NCBI RefSeq assembly: GCF_000165395.2
Contig: NW_026261572.1
Span: 124,001 to 188,000 of the forward strand
Direction of reading: 5' to 3'
Origin: Babesia bovis T2Bo
Taxonomy: Eukaryota > Apicomplexa > Aconoidasida > Piroplasmida > Babesiidae
DNA length: 64,000 bases
Under the pieces are notes generated by a model that did no database searches, was not told where the DNA came from, and saw only the letters and a program-made list of their open reading frames with translations. Positions 1 through 10,016 of the stretch are shown here, piece by piece. Position numbers and translations under genes: made by a program. Positions within the stretch are counted from its first letter, which is position 1, and each line of letters begins with the position of its first letter.

Positions 1-2398
1 CCTGTTGAAGAATTGTTTTCAGCGTGACCCTAAGTGCCACGATGCTAGCAGAAACGTGCTACTTCAAGTTCCTGAGGATTGTTTGCGTTACATCAAGGTC
101 CAGCTGCTGAATGTAATGAAATCTGGTGGCGAGACCCAATCATCCTTGGCTTCGTGCTATGTGATATCACGTATAGCTGAGCTTGAGTTGCGTCGTAACG
201 GTTGGCCCGAATTTTTCGATATTATCATTGGCATGATTGACCCTAATGACGTTGAGGCATGCCGCAATTCACTTACGTGCCTCAGGTATCTTATAGAGGA
301 CCTCGCATCAGTATTTTACAACCAGGGCGTTGCGTTTCTATCCAAGGCAGAATCGGATCGTTTACTTACATCTATCGTAAAGGGTGCCTTTATGTCTGAC
401 ACCCAGAGTCGTCGCACTGTGATGATATGTATGCAGCACATATTACCTTTCGTGGACAGTAATATGGCCATACCCAATGAACGTGACACCATCGTCCAGG
501 CTATATGTTACAACAGTGGGCCTTCTAATCCCAGCAATTTACGTGCCGCTGCTAATGACTGTCTAGTCCAGCTCGTTACCGACTACTACGAGGTAATTGG
601 GCCCTGCTTGCAGTATATAGTCCCGTTACTGTGGGAGGGTATAGACACTCGCATTGAGGAGGTTGCCATCCCAGCCTTTGAGTTTTGGAACACCATTTGC
701 GAGACTGAGATAGCTTTATCCTATGAGAACTCAGAGTCCAACCAGCACATCATTCAGCAGGTCATATCATATTTGCTACCCAAGATACTATTCACTATGA
801 CGTTACATGAATTTGAGGACTTTGACAGTGACACTTGGACTTTACCCATGGCTGCTGGTGTATGTCTATCGCTATGCTCCCAGGCAGTCAAGAACGACAT
901 TGTCCCATCGGTTTTACAATTTATCAACGAGAACTTCCACCACGCTCAGTGGAATTGCCGTGAGGCTGCAGTGCTAGCTTATGGATACATAATGGAAGGC
1001 CCGGATGCCGATACTTTGCGGTTGTTAGTACGCGATTCCTTTGATCGTTTATGTGACGTTTTGGATGATCCGTCTATAGCCGTTCAGGACACTGCTGCTT
1101 GGACTATTGGCCGCATAGCCAGTTTCCACTGTGCTGTGATATTACCTCACCTGGGATCCTTGGAAGACCCTGGTAGCAACATTTGCAAGATTATGCGTGC
1201 TCTATTCAAGCCAGCTCGTGTAGCTGCCAACATATGTTGGTTTTTCCACGAGCTTGCTGAGGGCCTGGGACAGATCGAGGCCTCTAGGTACATGCTTGAT
1301 GCCATGTTCCCGAAGATATGTGATGCTTTGGTACACCGTGCTAACATGGACGACTGCATGGAACGCAATCTGTTCTCTTCTGCCTACAGCAGCTTGGCTA
1401 ATGTCATAACCAATGTCAGTGACCAGTGCAGACCTCAGATGTCCGGTATGCTGGAACACTTCGAACGTGTATTGGCCCAGTCAGTGGTTGCCTCTGACCA
1501 CAGTGCTGAGGGTCGCTCTCGCCAAGAAACCGTTTGCGGTGTGATACAGGTGCTACTAACTCGCGTTGAGTTTTTACCAAATACGCAGTCACTGTGGCTC
1601 AACCTATTTGCTATACTACAGGACGACCTAAGTGAGGATGCCCTACTCACTGCCAGCGCTTTGTTAAATCGCATGGGTAACTCTGAGTTTACCCCTTACA
1701 TGCAGAGGCTGGTTGATATAGTCATTACTGGTTTGCAAAGGACTGATTTGACTAATGCGTGTAAAGCTTGCATCGAGTTGGCCAGCGACATGGCCCGTGT
1801 GATGGACCGTCACATACAGCCCTATGTACCTCAGTTAATGGAACTTCTACTGGGTACCTTATCTGATATTAACACCCACCAGAAGCTTAAGCCGGCTATC
1901 GTCACTGCTTTGGGTGATATTGCCATGGCATCGGGTAGCGGTTTCAATAACTTCGTGGAACCGTCCATGCGATTATTGCTCCAGGCTGCTGGAACATCGT
2001 TTGACTTGGGTCCGGTGGACAACGAGGAGTGGATATGGTACATCAATGACCTTCGTGAGGGTACTCTGTTGTCCTTTACGGGGATACTGTATGGCCAGAA
2101 GGACATCAACCAAGTTGACTCGTTGCGCGGCTATGTTAGCAGTATCCTGTACTTTATCCAGCAGGTGGTGGAAACTCCTGCGGAGTACTTTTCAGCGGGA
2201 AATTTCCGCCTTGCGGTTGCGTTGACGGGTGACCTCATAACAGCGTTTGGCGGGGACCTATCGGTACACCTCGTGAACTCGCCACTGGTCGAGAAGATAT
2301 ACGAACGCCAAAAGGCACTGGAGGCTGAGGAGCACCCTATGGCCTCCGAGTGCCGTGAAAAGGTAAACTGGCTTTACAAATTATTAAATGTTAAGTAA
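1..2398 (+). CDS. Importin subunit beta (karyopherin beta-1), N-terminus outside window
   Basis: The frame is open from the first base, so the visible 797 codons lack the true N-terminus; importin beta is usually about 870 residues, so roughly 60-80 are missing. It carries nuclear cargo through pores with importin alpha and is released by Ran-GTP. The sequence is HEAT repeats throughout. The strongest match is DTAAWTIGRI near 1088-1117, which is almost the family sequence DTAAWTVGRI, followed by the helices typical of the middle superhelix. The stop TAA at 2396-2398 lies two bases from the stop of the convergent orotate phosphoribosyltransferase gene. No intron is needed in the visible part. 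Family assignment is secure; the exact paralogue is inferred from co-linearity with the KPNB1 type. Confidence 0.93.
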   Translation, partial: LLKNCFQRDPKCHDASRNVLLQVPEDCLRYIKVQLLNVMKSGGETQSSLASCYVISRIAELELRRNGWPEFFDIIIGMIDPNDVEACRNSLTCLRYLIEDLASVFYNQGVAFLSKAESDRLLTSIVKGAFMSDTQSRRTVMICMQHILPFVDSNMAIPNERDTIVQAICYNSGPSNPSNLRAAANDCLVQLVTDYYEVIGPCLQYIVPLLWEGIDTRIEEVAIPAFEFWNTICETEIALSYENSESNQHIIQQVISYLLPKILFTMTLHEFEDFDSDTWTLPMAAGVCLSLCSQAVKNDIVPSVLQFINENFHHAQWNCREAAVLAYGYIMEGPDADTLRLLVRDSFDRLCDVLDDPSIAVQDTAAWTIGRIASFHCAVILPHLGSLEDPGSNICKIMRALFKPARVAANICWFFHELAEGLGQIEASRYMLDAMFPKICDALVHRANMDDCMERNLFSSAYSSLANVITNVSDQCRPQMSGMLEHFERVLAQSVVASDHSAEGRSRQETVCGVIQVLLTRVEFLPNTQSLWLNLFAILQDDLSEDALLTASALLNRMGNSEFTPYMQRLVDIVITGLQRTDLTNACKACIELASDMARVMDRHIQPYVPQLMELLLGTLSDINTHQKLKPAIVTALGDIAMASGSGFNNFVEPSMRLLLQAAGTSFDLGPVDNEEWIWYINDLREGTLLSFTGILYGQKDINQVDSLRGYVSSILYFIQQVVETPAEYFSAGNFRLAVALTGDLITAFGGDLSVHLVNSPLVEKIYERQKALEAEEHPMASECREKVNWLYKLLNVK

Positions 2399-2400
2399 TG

Positions 2401-3124
2401 TTACTTCTCGCCGCGTTGCTGGAGTTCACTGAGTGTGAATGCTTGGCAAAGCTTGTTGATACCGCGTTCACTCAATGCCTTTGCCACGGCTGCAACATGC
2501 TGTTAATCTGTGCATAAAAAACATACTTCCGTAGTTTAGTTCCCGGTTGAGGATGACTACTACGCCTACTACTTTTACCCCCAGTGGCTCTATCATGTCG
2601 AGTCCCTTGAATAGTGCCTTGCCACTGGTTAACACGTCGTCAATTACCACCACCCGCATCCCGGGTGCGTAGATTCGTTCGGCACCAACGAACATGGACC
2701 CCTCACCATGGTCCTTGATTTCCTTACGGTGGTATCCGAAGCTCACCAGTTTACCAGTGCGTTCCCAGTACTTCATGCAAATGGCACCTGCCAATGGGAT
2801 TCCCTGTATATATGGATGCCATGAATCGGGACCTACCTTATAAGGAAGACCTATGAGAACATCGAATTCTAAACCGCTAGTAACTAGAACTTCCACTATG
2901 AGATCGACCAATGCACTGAAGGACTCGGCATCGCAAAGAATGCCTGAATTAAAGAACACATTTGACTTTACACCGCTGTTAAGTGTGAAGTCGCCGTGCA
3001 AGAGCGCTCCGCGCTCAATGCAGAGTCTTATGCACCTGTCCTTAAGTGCTTCTAACTCCATTTTGTTATTTATCCCAGAATATATCACTGTGAACTGCCT
3101 TGGTGTGTATGGGTGGGGAACCAT
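2401..3124 (-). CDS. Orotate phosphoribosyltransferase, three exons
   Basis: Transfers the phosphoribosyl group of PRPP to orotate to make OMP in de novo pyrimidine synthesis, a pathway that apicomplexans such as Babesia depend on. The PRPP-binding motif VVVIDDVLTSGKAL is intact, and GDFTLNSG and FFNSG near the N-terminus fit the family. Two short introns are inferred: 2804-2836 (33 nt, in frame, interrupting the GLPYK-GIPLAGAI core) and 2490-2526 (37 nt). Without the second, the C-terminus is wrong; with it the protein ends in AFTLSELQQRGEK. The exons sum to 217 residues. A second in-frame ATG at 3061 (MELEALKDR) fits the usual family start better and would give 196 residues. It is divergent from the gene starting at 3272, with about 150 bp between them. 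Confidence 0.92.
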
Positions 3125-3271
3125 GTGTGGAATACTAGTACCCTAAGTGGCCCTCTCGTGGTATAATACATACACATCTGCGCATTACAGCCATTGCAAA
3201 GTCCTGGAAGGCCTCAGAAGCTTGTATATGATGTGAGCTGTTTTAGCTAGTGCGTTAGACACGCTTTGGGT

Positions 3272-6028
3272 ATGGGCGACATTGACTGCGATGTTGCTAT
3301 TCCAGCAGTACCTCAAGGGTCCCCGAAGGTACTGGATGTGCTCCAAACTGTGCTAGAATTCGCCGATCCATGTGATATTGACATATTGGTATCACGGTAC
3401 GTGGCTTCGGATGACGACGTTGGCCCTGGTACACCGGATCACGTTCCTAAGGACGATTTGTCCGTTGAGACTCTGGTGCCCAATGCTGAATTATATCGCA
3501 ACCAAGATGTATCTGAATGCGCCTTGGTTACACGGGAGTTGGCATCAATCCCAACCGGTGACATGTACTCTAGTATACGGCAACGTATAGAGTACCTCGA
3601 GGGGATATCAGCAACGGTGAGCCACCATATATCGGAGTTGGCGCAGTCGCGCCATAGTGATCTTGTATCAGCATCGATTTGCGCTATACAGTCAAGGACA
3701 ATCAAGGCAATATATGACCGTGAGGTCACGTGTTTACGTAATGCATTTGATGCCTATTCAGCATCAAGCTTGCGTAATGGTATGACCATACCTAGGTCAA
3801 TATCGCAGATCACTTCACTACACAAGATCAACTGTATGCTCTCTCAAATGTCCCGGTGTAATGCCCTAAGAAATATCGTTAGGTCGCATCGTTATGACAG
3901 TATAGACCGTATAGTTGCCGCAGCTGCTGGTATCGATATTATAGACACCATTTCAACTAGCAATTATGCCACGCGATGGAAATTGGTAGCTAAACTCAGG
4001 GAGTGGTTTAAGATCCGGCTACGATCGTTGATTTCAAGTTCTATATCCAGATTGGGTATATCATCGGGGTTCCTTAGTAGCGCAACGCTCCTGCATACAC
4101 TTGGGATACATCCCAAGGAAGCTGCTGGGTGCATATTGGCTGAGTACCGCAGGAGCATGTTTGGTATAGTGCTATCCACACTGCAGCGCTACGTCAACGC
4201 TGATGGGAGTTACACCGACTCGAGTTCACCGAGGCCCGGGTCCCATGATATAGCATACTGGGCACGTATATTAGGGCCTAATATGGTATTGTTGACTATA
4301 TGTAAGATACTGGGGGACCTCATAGCGTTTTTATCTTCTATTGTGCAGGACCTTGGGGTATGCCAGGGCACTGGTGGTACCACTGATCTGTTGAAGCCAT
4401 ACTATGACCAGTTATTTGCCGTGCCATTTGAAATGTACCACAAAAGTGTGCGTGATATGATTGCAGCGGAATTCAGCACGCTACGCGCATACGCATCGAT
4501 GTTGATAACTGATCTTTTGTCAAATGTCAATATTGCCGCTGCTACCGACCGTGGCGACTACCTGAAGTTGAGTCTTCTGCTGCGTTATTTTGTTATCGTA
4601 CAGACAGTGTCCATGGAGTTTACAGTAGCACCAGGTAGTGATATTGAACAGTGTTTGGTCCATAGTCCATTCCAGGCTATGCTACATTCACACGCACGGG
4701 AGGTATTGGATTCACTTGTTGACAAGTTTCAATCTAGCGTTGATGGTACCGTGACCCTAGAGGATGCTATACATTCGAGACTACTGGCGCCATACATGGA
4801 TTATGTCTATCGTGATACCGTAGAACGTATAAAGACGTGTGCATTAAAGGATACCGGGGAGCGTATATGGCCTGAGTGTCTATCGCGTAGCAACGCCTTG
4901 TGTTCCATAGAGGAAGAATTTACACGACGTGTAAGGGAGAATACGAAGCTTGTCTCCGGGATACCTATATGTTCGCTTAACCCATATAACGGATGGACCC
5001 CAAATAGCCCTTTTCTAGGTGTTACTATAGATACTTCATTAAGTAACCACGTTACCAAGCAATATGCAAATGTAGCGGGTAATGGCTATATACCGGCACC
5101 AGTGCTTCCAGGTGGCAATGAAGATGCAAGCTCCATACCGGAAGATGAGTGGGATTACCTAAAGAGGCACTTTGGACCGGTATGGACATTGTCATCATAT
5201 ACATTTTGGATGCATATACATCCAACAATACAGTGTATGGCATTGCAACCTAATAGAGCAGGGTATTACGTAGGTATTCTAGAGGCACTATTTGATTATC
5301 TACTTCTCCAAAGGATACGCGAATGCCAAGTACACCCCGAACAGCTGGAGTTCCCTACCCTAATGGAATTCATAATACAATGCCACTCTAAGGGCCATGA
5401 TATAACACCAATCGCAGATACAGATACCACTGTATCCATACTGGCCAAAAGAGTCAACGCAGTGGAATCTATGGACTCATTGCTGGTATCACTAAACAAA
5501 GAGTTAGGCAAGATCAAGCTAGATGACATCCACCAGCGTGTTATCACAGAACTGAGAGCTGCAGTATACCCGAGGTGTATGCTGTCATTGCTATATAGGA
5601 AGATGCCTACAGAAGCTATTTTACAGAAATTACAGAATGAAGGTACTATGCCACAACAAACGGCACGAGATATAATGGAGCTGGTGTCACATTTCGTTAA
5701 ACACGTCAATGTAGTACAAGACTTTGTAGACAATGCAGACAAGGGCTCTATACCAATGCCAATCAGAGCATTGCTATGGAAATATGGAAGAGCTATCGTT
5801 ACCGAATCGATACAACCATTAATACAACATATAAAGCAGTACAGGATACAAACTGTGGTCACCATAGCAACCAAAAACGGATGCGAAATGATCCAAAAAC
5901 GATGCGAAGAGATATATAACTCGTATTGCCAGACAGTAAGCACGCATACAGCACAACGCCCACAGGCGATTACACACCTCAGCGCATATGAGTCTATGTC
6001 GCGTGATATAAGCAACCAATGGACTTAA
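3272..6028 (+). CDS. Conserved large unknown protein, possibly a vesicle-tethering subunit
   Basis: A single open frame of 918 residues from the first ATG (an in-frame TTG lies just upstream at 3266). It is helical throughout, with no signal peptide, membrane segment or recognised catalytic motif. Residues about 90-230 look like a coiled-coil or helical bundle, followed by a long helical C-terminal part. The overall look resembles subunits of multisubunit tethering complexes (COG, GARP, exocyst families), but I could not match any one of them. Treat the function as unknown. The start is fixed only by the first ATG; no intron is needed. The last codons overlap no other gene, and the next gene begins about 110 bp downstream on the same strand. 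Confidence 0.75.
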   Translation: MGDIDCDVAIPAVPQGSPKVLDVLQTVLEFADPCDIDILVSRYVASDDDVGPGTPDHVPKDDLSVETLVPNAELYRNQDVSECALVTRELASIPTGDMYSSIRQRIEYLEGISATVSHHISELAQSRHSDLVSASICAIQSRTIKAIYDREVTCLRNAFDAYSASSLRNGMTIPRSISQITSLHKINCMLSQMSRCNALRNIVRSHRYDSIDRIVAAAAGIDIIDTISTSNYATRWKLVAKLREWFKIRLRSLISSSISRLGISSGFLSSATLLHTLGIHPKEAAGCILAEYRRSMFGIVLSTLQRYVNADGSYTDSSSPRPGSHDIAYWARILGPNMVLLTICKILGDLIAFLSSIVQDLGVCQGTGGTTDLLKPYYDQLFAVPFEMYHKSVRDMIAAEFSTLRAYASMLITDLLSNVNIAAATDRGDYLKLSLLLRYFVIVQTVSMEFTVAPGSDIEQCLVHSPFQAMLHSHAREVLDSLVDKFQSSVDGTVTLEDAIHSRLLAPYMDYVYRDTVERIKTCALKDTGERIWPECLSRSNALCSIEEEFTRRVRENTKLVSGIPICSLNPYNGWTPNSPFLGVTIDTSLSNHVTKQYANVAGNGYIPAPVLPGGNEDASSIPEDEWDYLKRHFGPVWTLSSYTFWMHIHPTIQCMALQPNRAGYYVGILEALFDYLLLQRIRECQVHPEQLEFPTLMEFIIQCHSKGHDITPIADTDTTVSILAKRVNAVESMDSLLVSLNKELGKIKLDDIHQRVITELRAAVYPRCMLSLLYRKMPTEAILQKLQNEGTMPQQTARDIMELVSHFVKHVNVVQDFVDNADKGSIPMPIRALLWKYGRAIVTESIQPLIQHIKQYRIQTVVTIATKNGCEMIQKRCEEIYNSYCQTVSTHTAQRPQAITHLSAYESMSRDISNQWT

Positions 6029-6137
6029 TGACTAGAAATTACATAAATAACGGGATTATAACGGTTTTTAGGTCCCCACACACTCGCACATACAGGCACT
6101 GTTATGACACAGTACGTCATCAATATATAATATCAAA

Positions 6138-6785
6138 ATGGTTGAATGTCAGATGCTTGAAATACAAGACGACCAGAATACACTGGCGCGTAGTGCTATC
6201 GCGGAGCTCCGCAAGCAACAGCCACAGAAGCCAGAGGCTCAAGAGCTGCAGCACGAGCTCGTAGAAGAGATTTACGAACGTATTTATGAGGTAAAACTAT
6301 ATATAACATATTTTATCTTTTACAGGCAATCTGCCAAAAGCAACCTAAAAACATTGTACAATTCATTGTCGACTTCCTGTGCGAACACTACCCAGAACAC
6401 CTACACAGCTACTCCAAATTACTCAAAGCAGGTTGGTAAAGCATATATGTGCACTCTATAACACAATGTGTAACTTTATTTCTTGCATCCAATATCTAGA
6501 TCCATATCGTTTACAGAACCCGAATTGGAGGCTAACCGCATGAAGGTGCTTCAATTCTTTAACTATTATCATTTACCGGTTGAAGTGGGATGGCATTTTA
6601 CAAATGCCGGTTTCGACACGTTGGATACCATACTCACACTCAACAAGGACTCATTGGCTGAAATTGAGTCCTATTCAGAAGCCCAGTGGCTTCCAGGTCA
6701 CAAAGTAAGGCTATACGCCATGTTCGACGATATCAAGAAGTACGTCGAAGAGTTTAAACGTGAGAGCAGTGTCTACACAATATAA
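6138..6785 (+). CDS. Small RIIa/Dpy-30-like plus SAM-domain protein, three exons
   Basis: The joined exons (6138-6290, 6326-6431, 6517-6785) give 175 residues. Residues about 40-87, spanning the first intron, contain QPKNIVQFIVDFLCEHYPEH, which resembles the RIIa/Dpy-30 dimerisation and docking fold. Residues about 100-165 look like a SAM domain, ending LPGHKVRLYAMFDDIKKYVE, where the GH..RL pattern is typical. The first intron is 35 nt with a standard donor; the second is 85 nt and needs a GTTGGT donor and the TTTACAG acceptor, because other choices put a stop in frame. RIIa-type domains normally bind amphipathic helices of A-kinase anchor-type proteins; that this protein does so is inference. 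It converges on the Trm4-type gene with 24 bp between stops. Confidence 0.72.
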
Positions 6786-6809
6786 TACAACGTAACATTT
6801 AAATTAATC

Positions 6810-9014
6810 TCATTCCACTATTTCAGCCGCTATCGCGCGCAGCAACTGCATTATATAAGGCGATACGTACGCAAAGAGGTCGCCCTTGTCAGATATGACA
6901 CATGATACCGCAATGGTGTCCATGAGGTCAGTAACCAACGAAGAGTCTACGGATACCGTTCTCTCACTATGGTCAAGTGCGATTTTAAGGTTACCTATAG
7001 CAGTACAACCCCAAGTGGGTACTATGACAACTATGCAGCCACCACTCTCTAGGGTGCCGTTTGCCCTGAGTGGATCTAGTGAGCTGATGTTACCACTGCG
7101 CTCTTGATCAAGAAGCATTTCAGAACGCATGTTGCCCTTTACCAATTCTGCACAGAAAGATGTATTGGCATATATAACACGACGGCCAAGGAATTGCAAT
7201 AACGCTAGAGTGCCCTCCTGGGCAATGCGCATCATGCAGCGTGACCCAGATGTAGCCTTAGACTCCTGCTTGGCAAATGCCCTAATGCCAACCATAGCAA
7301 ACCTGCAGCGCTTAGACATAGATTCTTTGGCGATAGCAGATTCATCACCCGGTGAGTCATTATGCTCAACCTTACCACCCTTGCAGCGCTGGTAGAGTGC
7401 AGCAGAATCCACTTCACCCATCAGGAAGCATTGGTTGCGATTATGTCTCTTGGTTACCAGCATGCGAGATAACAATTCACGTTGGTCACCCCCGATGCCA
7501 TAGAAGTCGCACAGGGTATTGAATAACTCGGGTTCCAACTCGTTATAGAGAACGTACTCGTGAAGTAACTTCTCACCACGCTTCTTGGATACCCATTTAG
7601 GCTCGGGGTGGGACTCTACTATAGGTCGAGGTTCACGAATGGGCTCTTTATTGGAGACTACTTTCCTCGCCTTTAATAAGAAGAAGCCACCAGTGTCATT
7701 GTGATGTGGAAGCACACGCATGACACGAGATGACATTACGGAGTCCCACTGTGGAGATGGGAACATACTAGGCATCACCCGATGACGCATTGACTCAGGG
7801 ACTGTATCATAACTCTGGAAGTAACCGCCATCAGGATTTGGTACTAACCATGAAGCAAGACCGTGGTCAGCACGGAAACCTGGTATGGGATCTAGAGGTA
7901 CTAGTTCAACACCAAATTCAAACATGCCCTCCGAGGCTATGTAACTTGCGATAGCTTCGTTTTCCAATGGGTTCAGTGAACACGTTGAGTATATTAATGT
8001 ACCCCCGGGCTTGAGTAGCTGCATGGCGCGCTTGACGATGGATAGCTGAAGACGGTGCATGTGGAGGCCGCCAACTGGTTTCCAGGTTTTCCAGAGCTCT
8101 GGTGCCTTGCGCATAGTGCCGTCACAACTGCAAGGGACATCTGCCAATACACGGTCGAAAAGAAGCTGCTCTCCATTTGAGTTGTATAAATTGGGGAACC
8201 TTGAAGCTGAACATGGATGTGGGCACTAACGTGGTGACTTACCGTCAAAATTAGTAACAGCAGCAGATGGGCAGTTTATACCCTTGACGTTGTGGACTAG
8301 AGTTGATAGACGCTGCTGGCAGACGTCGTTACCGATGATCACACCGCGGTTAGAGCATGGTGACAGTTTGCAGTCGTAATGCAAAGAGCTGTGGACTGCG
8401 TCCAGTATCTGTAGAAACTTCATGCCGGGAGCTGCACAAATGTCTAGAATATTCTCATGAGGTAAGGGGTCCAAATAGAGTACTGGTAGCATACTGACAG
8501 TTTCCTGACGAGATAGTGAACCGCGATTGTCCTCGTCAATCAACCAACGACGAAATGATACCAAGTCCTCACTTTTGCGTAACGACGATTTATCAGAACC
8601 CAGGTGGTAGAATAGGTTAGCTGATGTACCACATAAACGCTTGTAATCCAAAGCGTGACCAAGAGATAATTCAGGATGACGAGAACTAAAGGAATCCAAA
8701 GCTTGTATAGTTCTACGCCAAAGGGGAATACATGTATTAATACGGAATGATATAGGTAATGACCTACGAGTGGATGCCATGAAATCATCCCATTCACCCT
8801 TTGGACATATAGCCTGGTCAGTGTAATAACGTTCAAACTCAGGACTAGAAGCTGTTTCATCAGAATATGAAACGCGTTCACGAGTAGGATTGTCACGATC
8901 GACTTTACGACGACGGTTCACACCCTGCATCTCACGACAACGCGATCGCCATCCAAGGCGGTTGTTAACCGGCTTGGATCCAGTAGTTTTCTCACCAGAA
9001 TCAGCTTCCGCCAT
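6810..9014 (-). CDS. tRNA (cytosine-5) methyltransferase, Trm4/NSUN2 type
   Basis: Two exons (9014-8243 and 8206-6810) joined across a 36-nt intron with a GTAAGT donor give 722 residues. This is a SAM-dependent RNA m5C methyltransferase of the NOL1/NOP2/Sun family. Visible motifs in order are the SAM-binding loop DICAAPGMKFLQ, the motif IV cysteine in ADVPCSCDGTMRK just after the splice junction, and the catalytic cysteine in YSTCSLNPLENEA. The sequence between and after these motifs fits the Trm4/NSUN2 branch, which modifies several tRNAs. The C-terminal part (about residues 520-722) diverges but has the family length. It is head-to-head with the gene at 9160, with 145 bp between starts, so that spacer probably holds both promoters. 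Confidence 0.93.
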
Positions 9015-9159
9015 TGGTACTACAAGGTAAATATCCTATGTATGATCACCCAATCTAAATGTGTAAATATATACAACCCGATTTTAGCACAATGTATCAT
9101 ACAGAATAACACATCGGGGCAAGTATATTACAAGTAGTTTATATGTCCTTGGCGCTATA

Positions 9160-10016
9160 ATGGCCGCGCAACATCGTGGTCGTGACTTAATGTCAAACTC
9201 GGAGAACTCAACAGAGGTAGAACACGCGGCAAAGCGCCATGCACCATTCCAGTGGCCAATGATTGGAGAAAATGGAAATATATCGGACGCCAACATGATG
9301 AATCCTGTCCAGTTTGCAAATAACATGTGGAATCCACAAGCACAGCAGATGATGCCGCCACTCATGCCAGGATTCACACCAATGATACCAAAGAATGGTG
9401 AGGTATGCTATATTCTATAATAGATCTATAGAGGAAGAAGCTAGACAGCTAGTCGCAATGCAAGCGGCGATGATGGCATCAGGGCAATTTGGCCAATTCC
9501 CACAAGTAGCACCGGGAAACAGTGATAATGACATCCCAAACCAACAAAACGACCAGACACAGGGTTCGTTTATACTAAGTCGCTGGACTAACACACTTTA
9601 GCACTGGGAGATTACCCAGCAGATCCAGATACTCTAAAAGAGCATATAATATACGAAACTGAGCTCTATGAAGACCTAAGAGAGCGCATAACCGAACATG
9701 GACACTTTTGTACAATGGTATCACTATTAGACAAATACTTCAAGGGAGCTCTCAGCTCAGAAACACGTGGGTTATGAATGGAACATAGCAAATCCATACA
9801 GGATCGCAAATGGCACAATTGATACAAGATGTTATAGACGATAAGTCAACGTCTGTAGATGAAAGCAGGAAGTTGAAGCACGTACTCGAGGGGATTAAAA
9901 ACCCAATGGCACAAGTACATACAATACCAAAAGCAGATGAAACATACTTCCAACAACTGTCGGATGCACAGTCAAAGTTTGCACAAAATTATGCACAATT
10001 AAGAAAGGTGAAATGA
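9160..10016 (+). CDS. Met/Gln/Pro-rich unknown protein, four exons
   Basis: Exons 9160-9397, 9432-9563, 9602-9766 and 9802-10016 join across introns of 34, 38 and 35 nt to give 249 residues. The N-terminal half is low complexity and rich in Met, Asn, Gln and Pro. The C-terminal half is charged and helical, with a coiled-coil look near the end ([12 protein letters not shown]). No known domain or signal peptide is visible. Two donors are weak (GTGAGG and GTTCGT), but they are the ones that keep the frame open and fit the short intron lengths of neighbouring genes. The last 18 bp overlap, tail to tail, the end of the HECT ligase gene on the other strand. The Met/Gln-rich half suggests an RNA-granule or nuclear protein, but this is only a guess. 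Confidence 0.7.
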
